The notes below the pieces were generated by a model. The model did no database searches. It saw only the letters and a list, made by a program, of their open reading frames with translations, and was not told the DNA's origin. Shown one piece after another: positions 51,501 to 59,211 of a stretch of DNA of 64,000 nucleotides. Origin of the DNA: Nitrospiria bacterium (GTDB lineage: Bacteria > Nitrospirota > Nitrospiria > JACQBZ01); assembly GCA_035498035.1 (NCBI GenBank), contig DATKAN010000055.1, forward strand, positions 1 through 64,000, in the 5' to 3' direction. Every line of letters begins with the position of its first letter. Positions within the stretch are counted from its first letter, which is position 1. Both the position numbers and the translations under genes were made by a program.

Positions 51501-51982
51501 CGATCGTTGTCGGGGCGATCGGGATACTCGGCCAGCAGTTTTTCGTAGATCCTTCGGGAACGCATGTGATCGATCTTGGGTAGAACCGGGCGCCCGCTCT
51601 TCCGACCTTGTTGTGATTGCCGAAGCAGCTGATTATATCGTTCAAGCTGACGGCGATAGGCCAACTCTTCCAGCTTCAGGTACAGATCGGCCAAACGGTG
51701 CATGGTTCTGGCCCTGAGCTCACTCCTTTGTCCGGAATCGTTGAAGAGGCTGTCTTCGTATTGGTCCAAAGATTTTAATGTATAGTCTTTGGAGCTGGGG
51801 GCCGCCTGGTCTTCCATCACTTCCGTCACGACGGTTTTGATCTCATGCGGGGACAAGTCGTCCGGATTGCGGTAAGCGGAGCAACCGCCCAATTCGCTCC
51901 ACAACGCCGTAACAGCGAGAATCATCCCCATCTTCGCGGGGCGGTTTTGAATCCATCGATTTTTTCTAGGGCACCGTTTCAT
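48578..51982 (-). CDS. Giant TPR lipoprotein (1134 aa)
   Basis: The 1134-residue protein has the lipobox ELGGC (about Cys34), then helical repeats throughout: TPR and TPR_6 units such as RVLYQLAHIYDDEGQIQPAMASMQRLVERYPSSPLRQEAVFRMAEAYYDSNRYRQARAAYEQAV. Two long, nearly duplicated segments (about 590-690 and 745-845, each with ELKRLWASALYKQAEGLRKAGKLQEAQAGFMRVQSEMAGSEVAPIALFDAGNIAL-like wording) show internal duplication. Such proteins scaffold envelope machines, for example GltE/AglT in Myxococcus. It follows the previous TPR gene with a 17-base overlap. Predicted inner face of the outer membrane. Confidence 0.88.
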   Translation of the reverse strand: MKRCPRKNRWIQNRPAKMGMILAVTALWSELGGCSAYRNPDDLSPHEIKTVVTEVMEDQAAPSSKDYTLKSLDQYEDSLFNDSGQRSELRARTMHRLADLYLKLEELAYRRQLERYNQLLRQSQQGRKSGRPVLPKIDHMRSRRIYEKLLAEYPDRPDNDRVLYQLAHIYDDEGQIQPAMASMQRLVERYPSSPLRQEAVFRMAEAYYDSNRYRQARAAYEQAVSAKDPTLAEQAMYKLGWTYLSLQEYESAAGMFVRLVDRKRVVKSGGQPQLDPTGMTAAEWDEVLEYIRGMAFAFSYMGPPTKIQDYFEKTGHRDYESLIYRKLGDLYMAQKRVQDAVGTYEAFIKTYPLHPDAPAVQMQIVEAYQQLKLVDLANRARINFVERFGEESLWYQKASVDSREKVRPFYRQLTSQLALFYHSEAQQTKRPADYERALMWYRRYLKAFPREPDAPRMNFLLAEGLFELQRYPEAADEYEHTAYGYFLHHDSAEAGYAAVTTLDKIMNREGPASPSDPWGRRLAQDCKRFAESFPNDPRAAAILWKGAETYYRAGNLPAARSMAETIVKTSLPIDPTAVKAQRLIARTYFEAGAYEQAAAAYRRLARSGGEAGDDKEVRQLWASSLYKQGEVFKNAGKLREAQTEFMRVQAEVPGSDVAPVALYDAASVALLRNQRDEALQLFQIQMQRYPTHALSQKVPEVLLQVERNLLETGKIQEARSFSEKIKSIQVSSQEDLAYRSERLLADRYFEEKAYDQAATAYRKLAQEEASAKNQEREELKRLWASALYKQAEGLRKAGKLQEAQAGFMRVQSEMAGSEVAPIALFDAGNIALARRDLDGAVQAFTTLTREYPSSEYSPRATIQVARIHEQTGRLEDAAREYASVVNLNLDRKTAGEMLLSAGRLYEQLGDWAKADEVYGTYLAQFSGEYQQVVETTYKLAWAKLQQGRRQDALPILQTLIDRYGQGETAGSPVAYYIAKAHLLRADDLANQFDEVKLISPLEQNLDRKKKLLKDVLEEYAQAADFNVSEVTTAATQKIGTVFEKFRTALLESERPQNLTPQQLEQYNYLLEEQAYPFEEKAIAAYESNVHRAQQLGLYDSWVKQSYEDLARLIPARYHKPELDEIIHREAAINP

Positions 51983-53582
51983 GGTCCTGCATAAACGTCA
52001 TGTTTTTGGCGATTCCCAAGTTCGCACGGAGGGCCAGTTCGTCAATCTGGGCCAGTTGAGATGAGATCTGGTGGGTGGCGGAAGCCCGGAGGAGTTTGTC
52101 CAAATCCTGTCCAAGTTCCTGCATCTTCATATGAAGGGGCCCGAGATCCGGACCCGTGCCCTGCTCCATCTTACGCCCGGCAAGGTTTCCGTCCCGCCGA
52201 ACGTCCTCCGCCATCTCCTCGTGGAGTCGGAACCACTCGGCATACACATTCACCAACTCCGTAAACCCGGGTTCCCTCGCCAGGCTCGGAGTTAGAAAAA
52301 CGAACGGGGCCCCGTCAGCGGATTTTTCCGTTCCCGATTTAATCATCCAGTCTTCCAGATTCCTCGTCTTAATTTCCTGAACAAGTTTTTTTAAACTCCC
52401 CGCACGCTCGGAATAGGCCTTGAGCGCATCTTGATAACTGTCCACGGCCCGATGATAGGCGCTCAGCTTCGAATAACAGCTCCCGATCTGAAGATGGGCC
52501 TCCAGGGCATCCGATTGGGAGGCCGCCTGCACGATTAGATCCTTAAATACCACGATGGCCTTCACACAGTCCTCCATTCCCATAAAGGCCTTGCCAAGCC
52601 CGAATCGGGCCTGTGCACGGTAGCGGCTCTGAGGAGGTATCGCTTCAAAGACCGCCACGGCTTCCGGATAGCGTTTCTGATCCATAAAGAAAAACCCCAG
52701 GGTCACGCGCGTCTTGTTAATCAATTCCTGAAGAACGGGATCCTCCTTGGGGTTCAGGCCGACGAGTTTCTGAAACTGGAGCTGAGTCGAAGACCACGCA
52801 TCTCCCAGATTCAGATAGGCCAGGCCGCTTGAATATACTGCAAAGGGGTAATAATCGCTTCCTTCCCCGATCTTGCTCAAAAGATCGATCGCTTTAAGAT
52901 TGTCCTTAAGATAAAGATAGCTGTTCCCGGCCAGGTAGGTGGCTTCCTCCCGAAACGGCCATGTTTTATTCATCGGAATCTTAAAGAAGGCCCCGAGCGC
53001 CTGCGGATAATCACCCTGCCGATAGTACAATCTTTCCAATCGAAACCACGCCTCGGCCGCGATCGGGGGGCGACGGCTCTGGATCGCCAAATCCTTCAAT
53101 ATCGGCTCTGCCTGTGAACTCAGGTTCGCCTCCGACAATCGGTTCGCCAGCTGGAGCCGCATCTCCTCGGCCGAAGGTGGGCCGGCGTCGTCGGATGAGA
53201 CCGGCCGCTCGCCCCTCCCTTGAAGTCGATTCGTCAAGACGGCAATTTCCCGTAGACGGGTCTCGATTCCTTGCGAGGTTACGTCCCCCGGAGCGGACCC
53301 TCCCGCGGCGAGTCCCGCGGAGTCCCGAGATGTGGGAGGTCGGGAGGAATGATTCGCCCCCTCCAAAGGGGTTTCGTCGGCTTGATACCGGCGAATCAGG
53401 TCCGTCTTAATGAGGGCGAATTTGACCCGGACCTGATCAAGCTGTTGCTGAAAAGGGGCGGCGGACGTCTCGGCCCGACCGGGAGAGACGGCTGAAACCA
53501 TCACCATAAGCACGCCGAGGCCCCGACCAATAATACCGCGGCTGGATGAACCGAACTCAAAAAAAGGAATCCGGGTGTTCAT
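51966..53582 (-). CDS. Secreted TPR protein (538 aa)
   Basis: A 538-residue protein with signal segment (GVLMVMVSAVSPGRAE) and a helical N-terminal region. TPR-like repeats follow (AWFRLERLYYRQGDYPQALGAFFKIPM, TYLAGNSYLYLKDNLKAIDLLSKIG, VTLGFFFMDQKRYPEAVAVFEAIPPQSRYRAQARFGLGKAF, LQIGSCYSKLSAYHRAVDSYQDALKAYSE), then a C-terminal coiled-coil-like region. Starts at 53633, 53615 and 53582 are all in frame; 53582 best fits a signal peptide, but none has a good ribosome site. First gene of the Exb/TPR operon; its 3' end overlaps the giant TPR gene. Confidence 0.84.
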   Translation of the reverse strand: MNTRIPFFEFGSSSRGIIGRGLGVLMVMVSAVSPGRAETSAAPFQQQLDQVRVKFALIKTDLIRRYQADETPLEGANHSSRPPTSRDSAGLAAGGSAPGDVTSQGIETRLREIAVLTNRLQGRGERPVSSDDAGPPSAEEMRLQLANRLSEANLSSQAEPILKDLAIQSRRPPIAAEAWFRLERLYYRQGDYPQALGAFFKIPMNKTWPFREEATYLAGNSYLYLKDNLKAIDLLSKIGEGSDYYPFAVYSSGLAYLNLGDAWSSTQLQFQKLVGLNPKEDPVLQELINKTRVTLGFFFMDQKRYPEAVAVFEAIPPQSRYRAQARFGLGKAFMGMEDCVKAIVVFKDLIVQAASQSDALEAHLQIGSCYSKLSAYHRAVDSYQDALKAYSERAGSLKKLVQEIKTRNLEDWMIKSGTEKSADGAPFVFLTPSLAREPGFTELVNVYAEWFRLHEEMAEDVRRDGNLAGRKMEQGTGPDLGPLHMKMQELGQDLDKLLRASATHQISSQLAQIDELALRANLGIAKNMTFMQDHETVP

Positions 53583-53688
53583 CCGACGCTCGGGTTTTTT
53601 GAAGGTGCTCTCCATCGGTATTAAAGGAAACATAAACAGGCCGGGGAAAAGCAGGCGGGGTTCTCCTCTCCCCTTGGGGGCCGGTTAA

Positions 53689-55002
53689 TCAGATGGCTTC
53701 TCTTCCCCTTCCTACACCGACATACCGAAAACCGGCCTGTTTCATGCGCTGTTCGTCGTAGACGTTGCGGAGATCAATGAAGATGGGGTTGCGTACCGAT
53801 TGGCGAAGTCGGCTCAAATCGAGGCTGCGAAATTCGTTCCACTCTGTTATCAAAACTACGGCGTCCGCATCCTCCGCCGTATCATAGGGATCCTCGCAAT
53901 AGCGTATCTCTTTTAAGATCTTCCGGGCTTCATGCATGGCCGCCGGGTCATATGCGCGGATCTTCACCCCTGCTTTCACCAGGGTTTGGATGATCTCGAT
54001 CGCCGGGGCCTCCCGAATATCGTCCGTGTTCGGTTTAAAGGCCAGTCCAAGAACGGCCAAATTTTTTCCGTCCGCACCTCCCAAGGCCTGAAGAATTTTC
54101 TGAACCATCACGGCCTTCTGTTTCGCATTGACACGGATCACCGCATTGAGGAGTTCTAATTCACACTCATTCTGCCTGGCCATCTGAACCAGGGCCAGCG
54201 TGTCCTTGGGCAGGCAGGACCCACCGAAGCCGGGACCCGGATGGAGAAATTTGGGGCCGATTCGACCGTCCAAACCCATCCCCTTCGCCACTTGATGCAC
54301 ATCCGCTCCGACCTTTTCGCAAAGATTTGCCATTTCATTGATAAAGGATATCTTTGTGGCCAGAAAGGCATTGGAGGCGTATTTAATCATCTCCGCCGTT
54401 GCCACATCCGTTACAATGAACGGAGTCTCGATCAGGTAGAGCGGTCGATAGAGGTTTTTCATGATCGCTTCCGCCTGCGGACTGTTTGTTCCGATCACCA
54501 CGCGATTGGGCCTTAAAAAATCCTCAATGGCCGAACCTTCTCGTAAAAACTCGGGATTGGAAACAATGTCAAAGTCTAAATGCTCTTTGAGATTTTTCCC
54601 GATGATCTTACGAAGCCGCTCTCCCGTTCCCACCGGTACCGTGCTTTTGGTAATGATCAGTTTATAGCTATCGAGATGTCGGGCGATCGTTTCGGCCACG
54701 CTCTCCACATAGGCCAGATTGGCCGACCCGTCTCCCCGGGGAGGCGTCCCAACCGCAATGAAGACGGCCAGCGCCCCTCGAACCGCCCCGGCGATATCGG
54801 TGGTAAAATCGAGACGGCCACCGGCCCTATTTTTGGCGACCATTTCAGCCAAGCCCGGTTCGTAAATAGGGATCTGGCCTTTTCGGAGGGCCTCAATTTT
54901 TTCCACATCTTTATCCACACAGGTGACATGGACACCAAACTCGGCAAAACAAGCGCCGGTCACAAGACCGACATATCCTGTCCCAACAACGGCGATATGC
55001 AT
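53689..55002 (-). CDS. ugd: UDP-glucose 6-dehydrogenase
   Basis: A 437-residue enzyme converting UDP-glucose to UDP-glucuronate with two NAD+. N-terminal Rossmann motif AVVGTGYVGLVTGACFAEFG, the GTPPRGDGSANL loop, STVPVGTGERL, NPEFLREGSAIEDFLRPNRVVIG, the central helix EMIKYASNAFLATKISFINEMANLCE, the catalytic Cys in GFGGSCLPKD and the C-terminal GLAFKPNTDDIREAPAI. Full family length. It feeds glycan synthesis, and so may serve the cluster at 22-32 kb. Monocistronic between the TPR operon and the divergent rsmI; GAGGTG precedes the ATG. Confidence 0.97.
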   Translation of the reverse strand: MHIAVVGTGYVGLVTGACFAEFGVHVTCVDKDVEKIEALRKGQIPIYEPGLAEMVAKNRAGGRLDFTTDIAGAVRGALAVFIAVGTPPRGDGSANLAYVESVAETIARHLDSYKLIITKSTVPVGTGERLRKIIGKNLKEHLDFDIVSNPEFLREGSAIEDFLRPNRVVIGTNSPQAEAIMKNLYRPLYLIETPFIVTDVATAEMIKYASNAFLATKISFINEMANLCEKVGADVHQVAKGMGLDGRIGPKFLHPGPGFGGSCLPKDTLALVQMARQNECELELLNAVIRVNAKQKAVMVQKILQALGGADGKNLAVLGLAFKPNTDDIREAPAIEIIQTLVKAGVKIRAYDPAAMHEARKILKEIRYCEDPYDTAEDADAVVLITEWNEFRSLDLSRLRQSVRNPIFIDLRNVYDEQRMKQAGFRYVGVGRGREAI

Positions 55003-55072
55003 AACACCTCGATTTTACTTACGTATAAAATCATTATAATATATCAGATCACCCGACCGATATCAAGCTCTC

Positions 55073-55101
55073 TTGCTTTGATATCTATAAACGCCTATAC
55101 T
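55073..55101 (+). promoter_or_regulatory. Promoter of rsmI
   Basis: TTGCTT (55073-55078), 17 bases, TATACT (55096-55101), with 46 bases to ATG 55148. The intergenic region is AT-rich and also contains TATAAT on the minus strand (55038-55033), a likely -10 for ugd, though its -35 is unclear. Confidence 0.5.
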
Positions 55102-55147
55102 ATCGCCTCAATCGTGCCAATGTATTAAATAATATCGGTTCCCATTT

Positions 55148-55852
55148 ATGGACGACACAAAATCCGGCTGTCTTTACGTTGTCAGCACCCCGATCGGTCA
55201 TCTGGAAGACATCACATTGCGGGCGCTCCGAACTCTCAAGGAAGTCCATCTTGTCGCGGCGGAGGACACCCGCCATACCCAAAAACTGTTCAACCACTAT
55301 GAAATACACACGCCCCTGACGAGCTACCATGATCACAATAAAGAGGAAAAAACCGCGGTCCTGGTTCAGCGACTCAAAGAAGGCCGTTCGATCGCCCTCG
55401 TTACGGATGCCGGCACACCGGGGATTTCGGATCCAGGATACTATCTGATCAACCGTTGCATTCAAGCCGGGATACCTGTTTCTCCCGTTCCCGGACCATC
55501 CGCCTTCCTTGCCGCGTTGACTGTATCCGGTCTCCCCACGGATGCTTTCCTATTCGAGGGCTTCCTTCCGAAGAAGCACGCCGGACGAATCAAACACCTC
55601 CGGACCCTGAAAGACGAACCCCGCACGATCATTCTCTACGAATCCCCCCATCGCCTGGTTCGTTGTCTTCACGATCTGCACGAGATTTGGGGCGACCGCC
55701 GGGCCGTGGTGGCCCGTGAATTGACCAAGCTGTTTGAAGAAATCATCCGGGGTAGACTTTCTCAGGTCATCGCAAAGATGGAGGGAGGATCCATCCGGGG
55801 AGAAATTACGCTGATCATCGAGGGTTGTCGCCCTCTATCATCGATGTGGTGA
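55148..55852 (+). CDS. rsmI: 16S rRNA 2'-O-ribose C1402 methyltransferase
   Basis: A 234-residue tetrapyrrole-methylase-fold enzyme with LYVVSTPIGHLEDITLRALRTLKEVHLVAAEDTRHTQKL, SYHDHNKEEK, ALVTDAGTPGISDPGYYLI, PGPSAFLAALTVSGLPTDAFLFEGFLP, YESPHRL and ARELTKLFEEIIRG: the full RsmI motif set. It methylates the ribose of C1402 in 16S rRNA and works with RsmH in decoding fidelity. It is slightly shorter than the E. coli protein, lacking a C-terminal extension. Plus strand, isolated between two minus-strand units. Confidence 0.96.
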   Translation: MDDTKSGCLYVVSTPIGHLEDITLRALRTLKEVHLVAAEDTRHTQKLFNHYEIHTPLTSYHDHNKEEKTAVLVQRLKEGRSIALVTDAGTPGISDPGYYLINRCIQAGIPVSPVPGPSAFLAALTVSGLPTDAFLFEGFLPKKHAGRIKHLRTLKDEPRTIILYESPHRLVRCLHDLHEIWGDRRAVVARELTKLFEEIIRGRLSQVIAKMEGGSIRGEITLIIEGCRPLSSMW

Positions 55853-55853
55853 T

Positions 55854-56339
55854 TTATTTCAATTCCCGTCGCTTCTTCTCGGATTGCATGTCGAGGTCCA
55901 GCAAACGCTGAAGGTCGCTCTTGAGTTTCTCTTTTTCCGTCTTAATAACCTCCCACTGGGTCAAAACATTCAACCAATTTTCGGCGGGATCTTTCCAAGA
56001 GCTGTTCGGGTACTTCTGAATCAATTTTTGAAAATCTTTCACGGCCATCCCGTAGTCGGAATCCGTATTCCTAAAATAAATCCCGGTATAGCCCGCCCGG
56101 TATTGCGCTTCGGCCGCGAGTTCATCGTTTGGAAATTGATCCGCCACGTACCGGTATTCCTTAATGGCCTCGGGATACCGACCCGCTTCAAAATACGCGT
56201 TGGCCGTCTTGAAATGCTCGGCGGCCGCGGTGGGTTCCTTCACCGGGGCCGCAAAGCCCGAACAGCTCGATAAAAGTTGAAGGAGGACGAAAAACCCGGC
56301 CCCCCGGCGTCGAAGCGTCCCGTGAAACGATGCGCCCAT
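55854..56339 (-). CDS. TPR lipoprotein (YbgF/BamD-like)
   Basis: A 161-residue lipoprotein with lipobox LLSSC (about Cys26), two or three TPR_6 repeats (HFKTANAYFEAGRYPEAIKEYRYVADQFPNDELAAEAQYRAGYTGIYF, MAVKDFQKLIQKYPNSSWKDPAENWLNVL) and a basic coiled-coil end (KLKSDLQRLLDLDMQSEKKRRELK). It resembles the TPR unit of YbgF or BamD but is too short for BamD. ATG 56339 has AAAGGG upstream; the frame to 56366 starts with TTG. It overlaps the GGDEF gene stop, so the two are co-transcribed. Confidence 0.82.
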   Translation of the reverse strand: MGASFHGTLRRRGAGFFVLLQLLSSCSGFAAPVKEPTAAAEHFKTANAYFEAGRYPEAIKEYRYVADQFPNDELAAEAQYRAGYTGIYFRNTDSDYGMAVKDFQKLIQKYPNSSWKDPAENWLNVLTQWEVIKTEKEKLKSDLQRLLDLDMQSEKKRRELK

Positions 56340-56362
56340 CCGACAAACCCTTTCCCCGACGC

Positions 56363-57688
56363 TCAAGCGGTCCTCCGTTGGTCCACGACATAAACGCTGC
56401 GGGGAAAGGTCTTCGCGTACTGCTTGAGTTGCGCGGCGATTTCTGCAACCTGCATGGGACTGGTGATCGCGCGCTTCTGGTTGGTGACCACTGCGATCGA
56501 AACGGTCATGAACGGAAACTGTTGTTCAACATCCTTGCGGTCGCGGGAAATTATGTAACCCCTTTGACGGTCCTCCTCGTCGTAAAAACCGGGAATGGTC
56601 TCATCAAAATCATGAATGACTTTTTCACACAATTTTTCCATGCGCAGAGGGTCCGTAATGATGACATAGTCGTCTCCGCCGATATGCCCGAGGAAATCCG
56701 GTACCGACCCGAGCGCCTTGACGGCCTCGGTCAAAATACCGGCCACTTTTTTCAAGACCTCGCTGCCCCGGATATATCCATATCGATCGCCGAACGCCTT
56801 GAAGTTGTCCAGATCGACCAGGCAAAAAGCAAAGGGTACCTTCTCCTGGAGCCGGGTCAACAGGGCCTTTTCAATGGCCAAGTTTCCCGGAAGGCGCGTA
56901 AGGGGATTGGCGTCCAGATTCATCTCGCCCAATTCCTTCAACCGCTTCGACATCCAACGAAAAGACTCCGCCAATTCCTGAACTTCTTCCGTAGCTTTGA
57001 CATTCAGGGCCCGGTCAAACAGCCCCTGGCCGATGTAATGCGCCGCCTCCTGAAGCTGCTTGATCGAATAGGTCAGACTGGAATTGATGAACACGGCAAA
57101 CCCGACGCCGAAGAAAAAACTGATCGTCACCAATACCACCGTGATGTTAAACGCTTGGAGACTCGATTGATTGGCCTGTAGGGTCTTCGAGTTTTGATCC
57201 TCGCGGCCACGGCGTTCGAACTCTCGAAGCAGCTTCACCATTTCATTTAAACGGGACTGCATCGGACCTTCCGAAACCGCCTTCGCCATCGACTCCTGCT
57301 TGCGGTCGAGATAGTCTTGTTCTTCCTTAAAAAACTGGTCGTACTCTTGATGGAGGCTGTGGATTCGTCCTTTGAGGTCTTCGTCCTCCGGAGATGAAAA
57401 ATTCAGCTGGGCCAGTTTGAGGCGAAATTCGTCACTTCGGTTGAAGAACAGGGTCCGGACCGCCGGATCCCGAAGTATGACGGAGCGCTTCTCATAGAGA
57501 TCTTGGGCCAATAGGTTTTCCGTCATCTGACCGGCGGTTTCAATTATGGGAAGGTCTCTTTGAACAACGGCGTCGCTCATCCGGCGAATGTCCCGCAGAC
57601 TCACGACGGCGTACAACCCGGTCAACAAGGTCAGCAGGACCATGATCGAAAAACCGAGCAGCATTTTATTAATGAGCGTCAATCGCAT
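56363..57688 (-). CDS. Membrane GGDEF-domain protein with degenerate signature
   Basis: A 441-residue protein: span 1 (MLLGFSIMVLLTLLTGLYAVV), a periplasmic four-helix sensor of about 140 residues, span 2 (FNITVVLVTISFFFGVGFAVF), a HAMP-like linker and a C-terminal GGDEF domain (about 270-430). The substrate region PFAFCLVDLDNFKAFGDRYGYIRGSEVLKKVA is intact, but the active-site loop reads GGDDYV (337-342) instead of GG(D/E)EF. Diguanylate cyclase activity is therefore doubtful; it may bind GTP or c-di-GMP without making it. A PilZ gene lies 3.2 kb away in the window. ATG 57688 has no good ribosome site. Confidence 0.88.
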   Translation of the reverse strand: MRLTLINKMLLGFSIMVLLTLLTGLYAVVSLRDIRRMSDAVVQRDLPIIETAGQMTENLLAQDLYEKRSVILRDPAVRTLFFNRSDEFRLKLAQLNFSSPEDEDLKGRIHSLHQEYDQFFKEEQDYLDRKQESMAKAVSEGPMQSRLNEMVKLLREFERRGREDQNSKTLQANQSSLQAFNITVVLVTISFFFGVGFAVFINSSLTYSIKQLQEAAHYIGQGLFDRALNVKATEEVQELAESFRWMSKRLKELGEMNLDANPLTRLPGNLAIEKALLTRLQEKVPFAFCLVDLDNFKAFGDRYGYIRGSEVLKKVAGILTEAVKALGSVPDFLGHIGGDDYVIITDPLRMEKLCEKVIHDFDETIPGFYDEEDRQRGYIISRDRKDVEQQFPFMTVSIAVVTNQKRAITSPMQVAEIAAQLKQYAKTFPRSVYVVDQRRTA

Positions 57689-57787
57689 AGGGAGGATTTC
57701 TCTACCCAAGCCCGCAGGCCGCCTCGGATGGCGGTGTTCGGAATCTTCGAAAGAACTCGTCGATCAAAAACCGCCTGATGAGAACAG

Positions 57788-57808
57788 GGTGACATCACCT
57801 TAATTATA
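57788..57808. promoter_or_regulatory. Palindrome and -10-like TATAAT upstream of the GGDEF gene
   Basis: GGTGA-CA-TCACC (57788-57799) is a short perfect inverted repeat, and TATAAT (minus, 57808-57803) lies next to it, about 115 bases upstream of ATG 57688. No matching -35 was found, so the promoter is tentative. Confidence 0.3.
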
Positions 57809-57920
57809 GATGATAAATAAAAGACGGGAGGACGACATAAGAATTCTTTGAGGGGTGGGACAGGCCAGTCGTTAGACCCTGTATAACGTATAATACTTTG
57901 ATATTAACGGCGGTTTGTGA

Positions 57921-58169
57921 TCAGCCTTGTTTTCGAATCAACACTCGAAAGGAGTTACCAACCTTTTCTTTTTTGAGAATCGTGTGCCCGTCTTCAGCGA
58001 TGCTACGGGGGACGTTACGAATCGGCTCGCCATCATCCACAATCACCGACAGAATCTGCCCAACCTCCATCGATTCCAATTTTAATTTTGTTTTCACATA
58101 GTTATATGGACACATTACCCCCCGAAGATCTAACTCTGCAGGGGTTGTGGTCTCGGTGATTTCAGTCAT
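57921..58169 (-). CDS. TusA/SirA-family sulfur-carrier protein
   Basis: An 82-residue protein with the family core ELDLRGVMCPYNYVKTKLKLESMEVGQILSVIVDDGEPIRNVPRSIAEDGHTI (split reading) and the invariant CP motif (Cys20). TusA proteins accept persulfide sulfur for tRNA thiolation, or deliver it in dissimilatory sulfur oxidation. The Tyr-Asn-Tyr after CP is typical of the branch found with sulfur-trafficking genes, but no such genes are adjacent. ATG 58169 is chosen; GTG 58181 would be leaderless. Monocistronic, with its own promoter and a palindrome upstream. Confidence 0.9.
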   Translation of the reverse strand: MTEITETTTPAELDLRGVMCPYNYVKTKLKLESMEVGQILSVIVDDGEPIRNVPRSIAEDGHTILKKEKVGNSFRVLIRKQG

Positions 58170-58191
58170 CGCGTCGCTCACTTTATTTTAT

Positions 58192-58221
58192 ATTATCATA
58201 TTGTTTCCCACGAGAAGTCAA
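58192..58221 (-). promoter_or_regulatory. Promoter of the TusA-like gene
   Basis: TTGACT (58221-58216), 18 bases, GATAAT (58197-58192) on the minus strand. The predicted start site leaves about 16 bases before ATG 58169. Confidence 0.55.
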
Positions 58222-58229
58222 GTCATCGC

Positions 58230-58245
58230 GTGTGGGATCCCACAC
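58230..58245. promoter_or_regulatory. Perfect 16-bp palindrome upstream of the TusA-like promoter
   Basis: GTGTGGGATCCCACAC is perfectly symmetric and lies eight bases upstream of the -35 and 25 bases past the pyrF stop. With no T-run on either side it is more likely a protein-binding site than a terminator. Confidence 0.5.
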
Positions 58246-58270
58246 AATAAGAAGGTTCCCAAACGGGCAA

Positions 58271-59032
58271 TCAGGACTGGATGGAAAGATGACCGAGAGC
58301 CGTTTTGATCTCATCAACGATCCGGTCTGCCGCTTGTACGGGGTCCTTTGCCTTTCGGATCGGACGGCCCACGACAACGTAGTCCGCGCCGTCCAGTATG
58401 GCCTGGCGCGGGATCGTGACCCGAACTTGATCATCGTTAGGCACCGCGGTCCATTCCGGACGAACCCCCGGGACAACAACGATCAAGTCCTGACCGATTC
58501 TCTCTTTGACCTGCCGGACCTCCGATCCGGAGCAGACCACGCCGGCGCAACCCGCCTCATGCGCCCATTGGGCCCTCCGGAGAACCAGTTCGGGGATGTC
58601 GAGGCGGGTATTCAATCCTGAATCCCGCATATCTTCCGGCCCAAAACTGGTCAAGACCGTAACGGCAAGCACCTTGGTGTCGCTGTGTATTTGATCGACA
58701 ACCGTTTTGAGCAGCCTCTTCCCTTCCGAGGCATGTACCGTTACAAATCGGACCTTATAGGCCGCGGCGGCCCTCGCGGCGGCCTGAACCGTTTCCGGGA
58801 TATCGTGAAATTTCAGGTCAAGGAAAACGCCGCAATCACTGTGTTCCGAAATAACCTTGAAGATGGCGGGCCCCGAACCTACGAAAAGCTCCAGCCCCAC
58901 CTTGAACAAACCGACGTGCCCATTTAAAGAGACCACGGCCTTTTTTGCTTCGTCCAGGTTCGAATAATCGAGGGCAAAAATCAGTCGGTCTCTTGCGGTG
59001 AGGGAAGGATCGCTTTGGAGAATCGTGCTCAA
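58271..59032 (-). CDS. pyrF: Orotidine 5'-phosphate decarboxylase
   Basis: A 253-residue enzyme giving UMP in pyrimidine synthesis. Motifs: LIFALDYSNLDEAKKAV, FKVGLELFVGSGP, VFLDLKFHDIPETVQAAARAAA (catalytic DXKXXD), VTVHASEGKRLL, LAVTVLTSF, VVVPGVRPEW and ADYVVVGRPIRKAKDP. Full bacterial length. The start appears to be TTG 59032: an in-frame TAA lies six codons upstream and no ATG or GTG occurs before the first conserved strand. It lies downstream of tRNA-Leu on the same strand. Confidence 0.96.
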   Translation of the reverse strand: MSTILQSDPSLTARDRLIFALDYSNLDEAKKAVVSLNGHVGLFKVGLELFVGSGPAIFKVISEHSDCGVFLDLKFHDIPETVQAAARAAAAYKVRFVTVHASEGKRLLKTVVDQIHSDTKVLAVTVLTSFGPEDMRDSGLNTRLDIPELVLRRAQWAHEAGCAGVVCSGSEVRQVKERIGQDLIVVVPGVRPEWTAVPNDDQVRVTIPRQAILDGADYVVVGRPIRKAKDPVQAADRIVDEIKTALGHLSIQS

Positions 59033-59115
59033 TGAAGATTTACCGACTTAACCCGTTTCTATGGCTCCAGGGATCCAAGGCTCGAAGGTAAAGAATTTAT
59101 GTTCCGCAAAGAATC

Positions 59116-59201
59116 TGGTGCCGGAGGAGAGGGTTGAACTCTCATGAGGTTGCCCTCGGCGGATTTTGAGTCCGCTGCGTCTGCCATTCCGCCACTCCGG
59201 C
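59116..59201 (-). tRNA. tRNA-Leu (anticodon CAA)
   Basis: An 86-base class II tRNA with a long variable arm. Acceptor stem GCCGGAG pairs with CTCCGGC, followed by A73 and an encoded CCA. The anticodon stem GCGGA/TCCGC encloses the loop CTCAAAA, reading anticodon CAA for UUG codons. The T arm reads GAGAG-TTCAACC-CTCTC. It begins ten bases after the HEAT gene stop and may be processed from that transcript. Confidence 0.96.
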
Positions 59202-59211
59202 GAACCGTGGG

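Noticed and set aside
58230-58245. GTGTGGGATCCCACAC as pyrF terminator
   Set aside because: No T-run follows on the minus strand; position upstream of the TusA-like promoter fits a binding site better.
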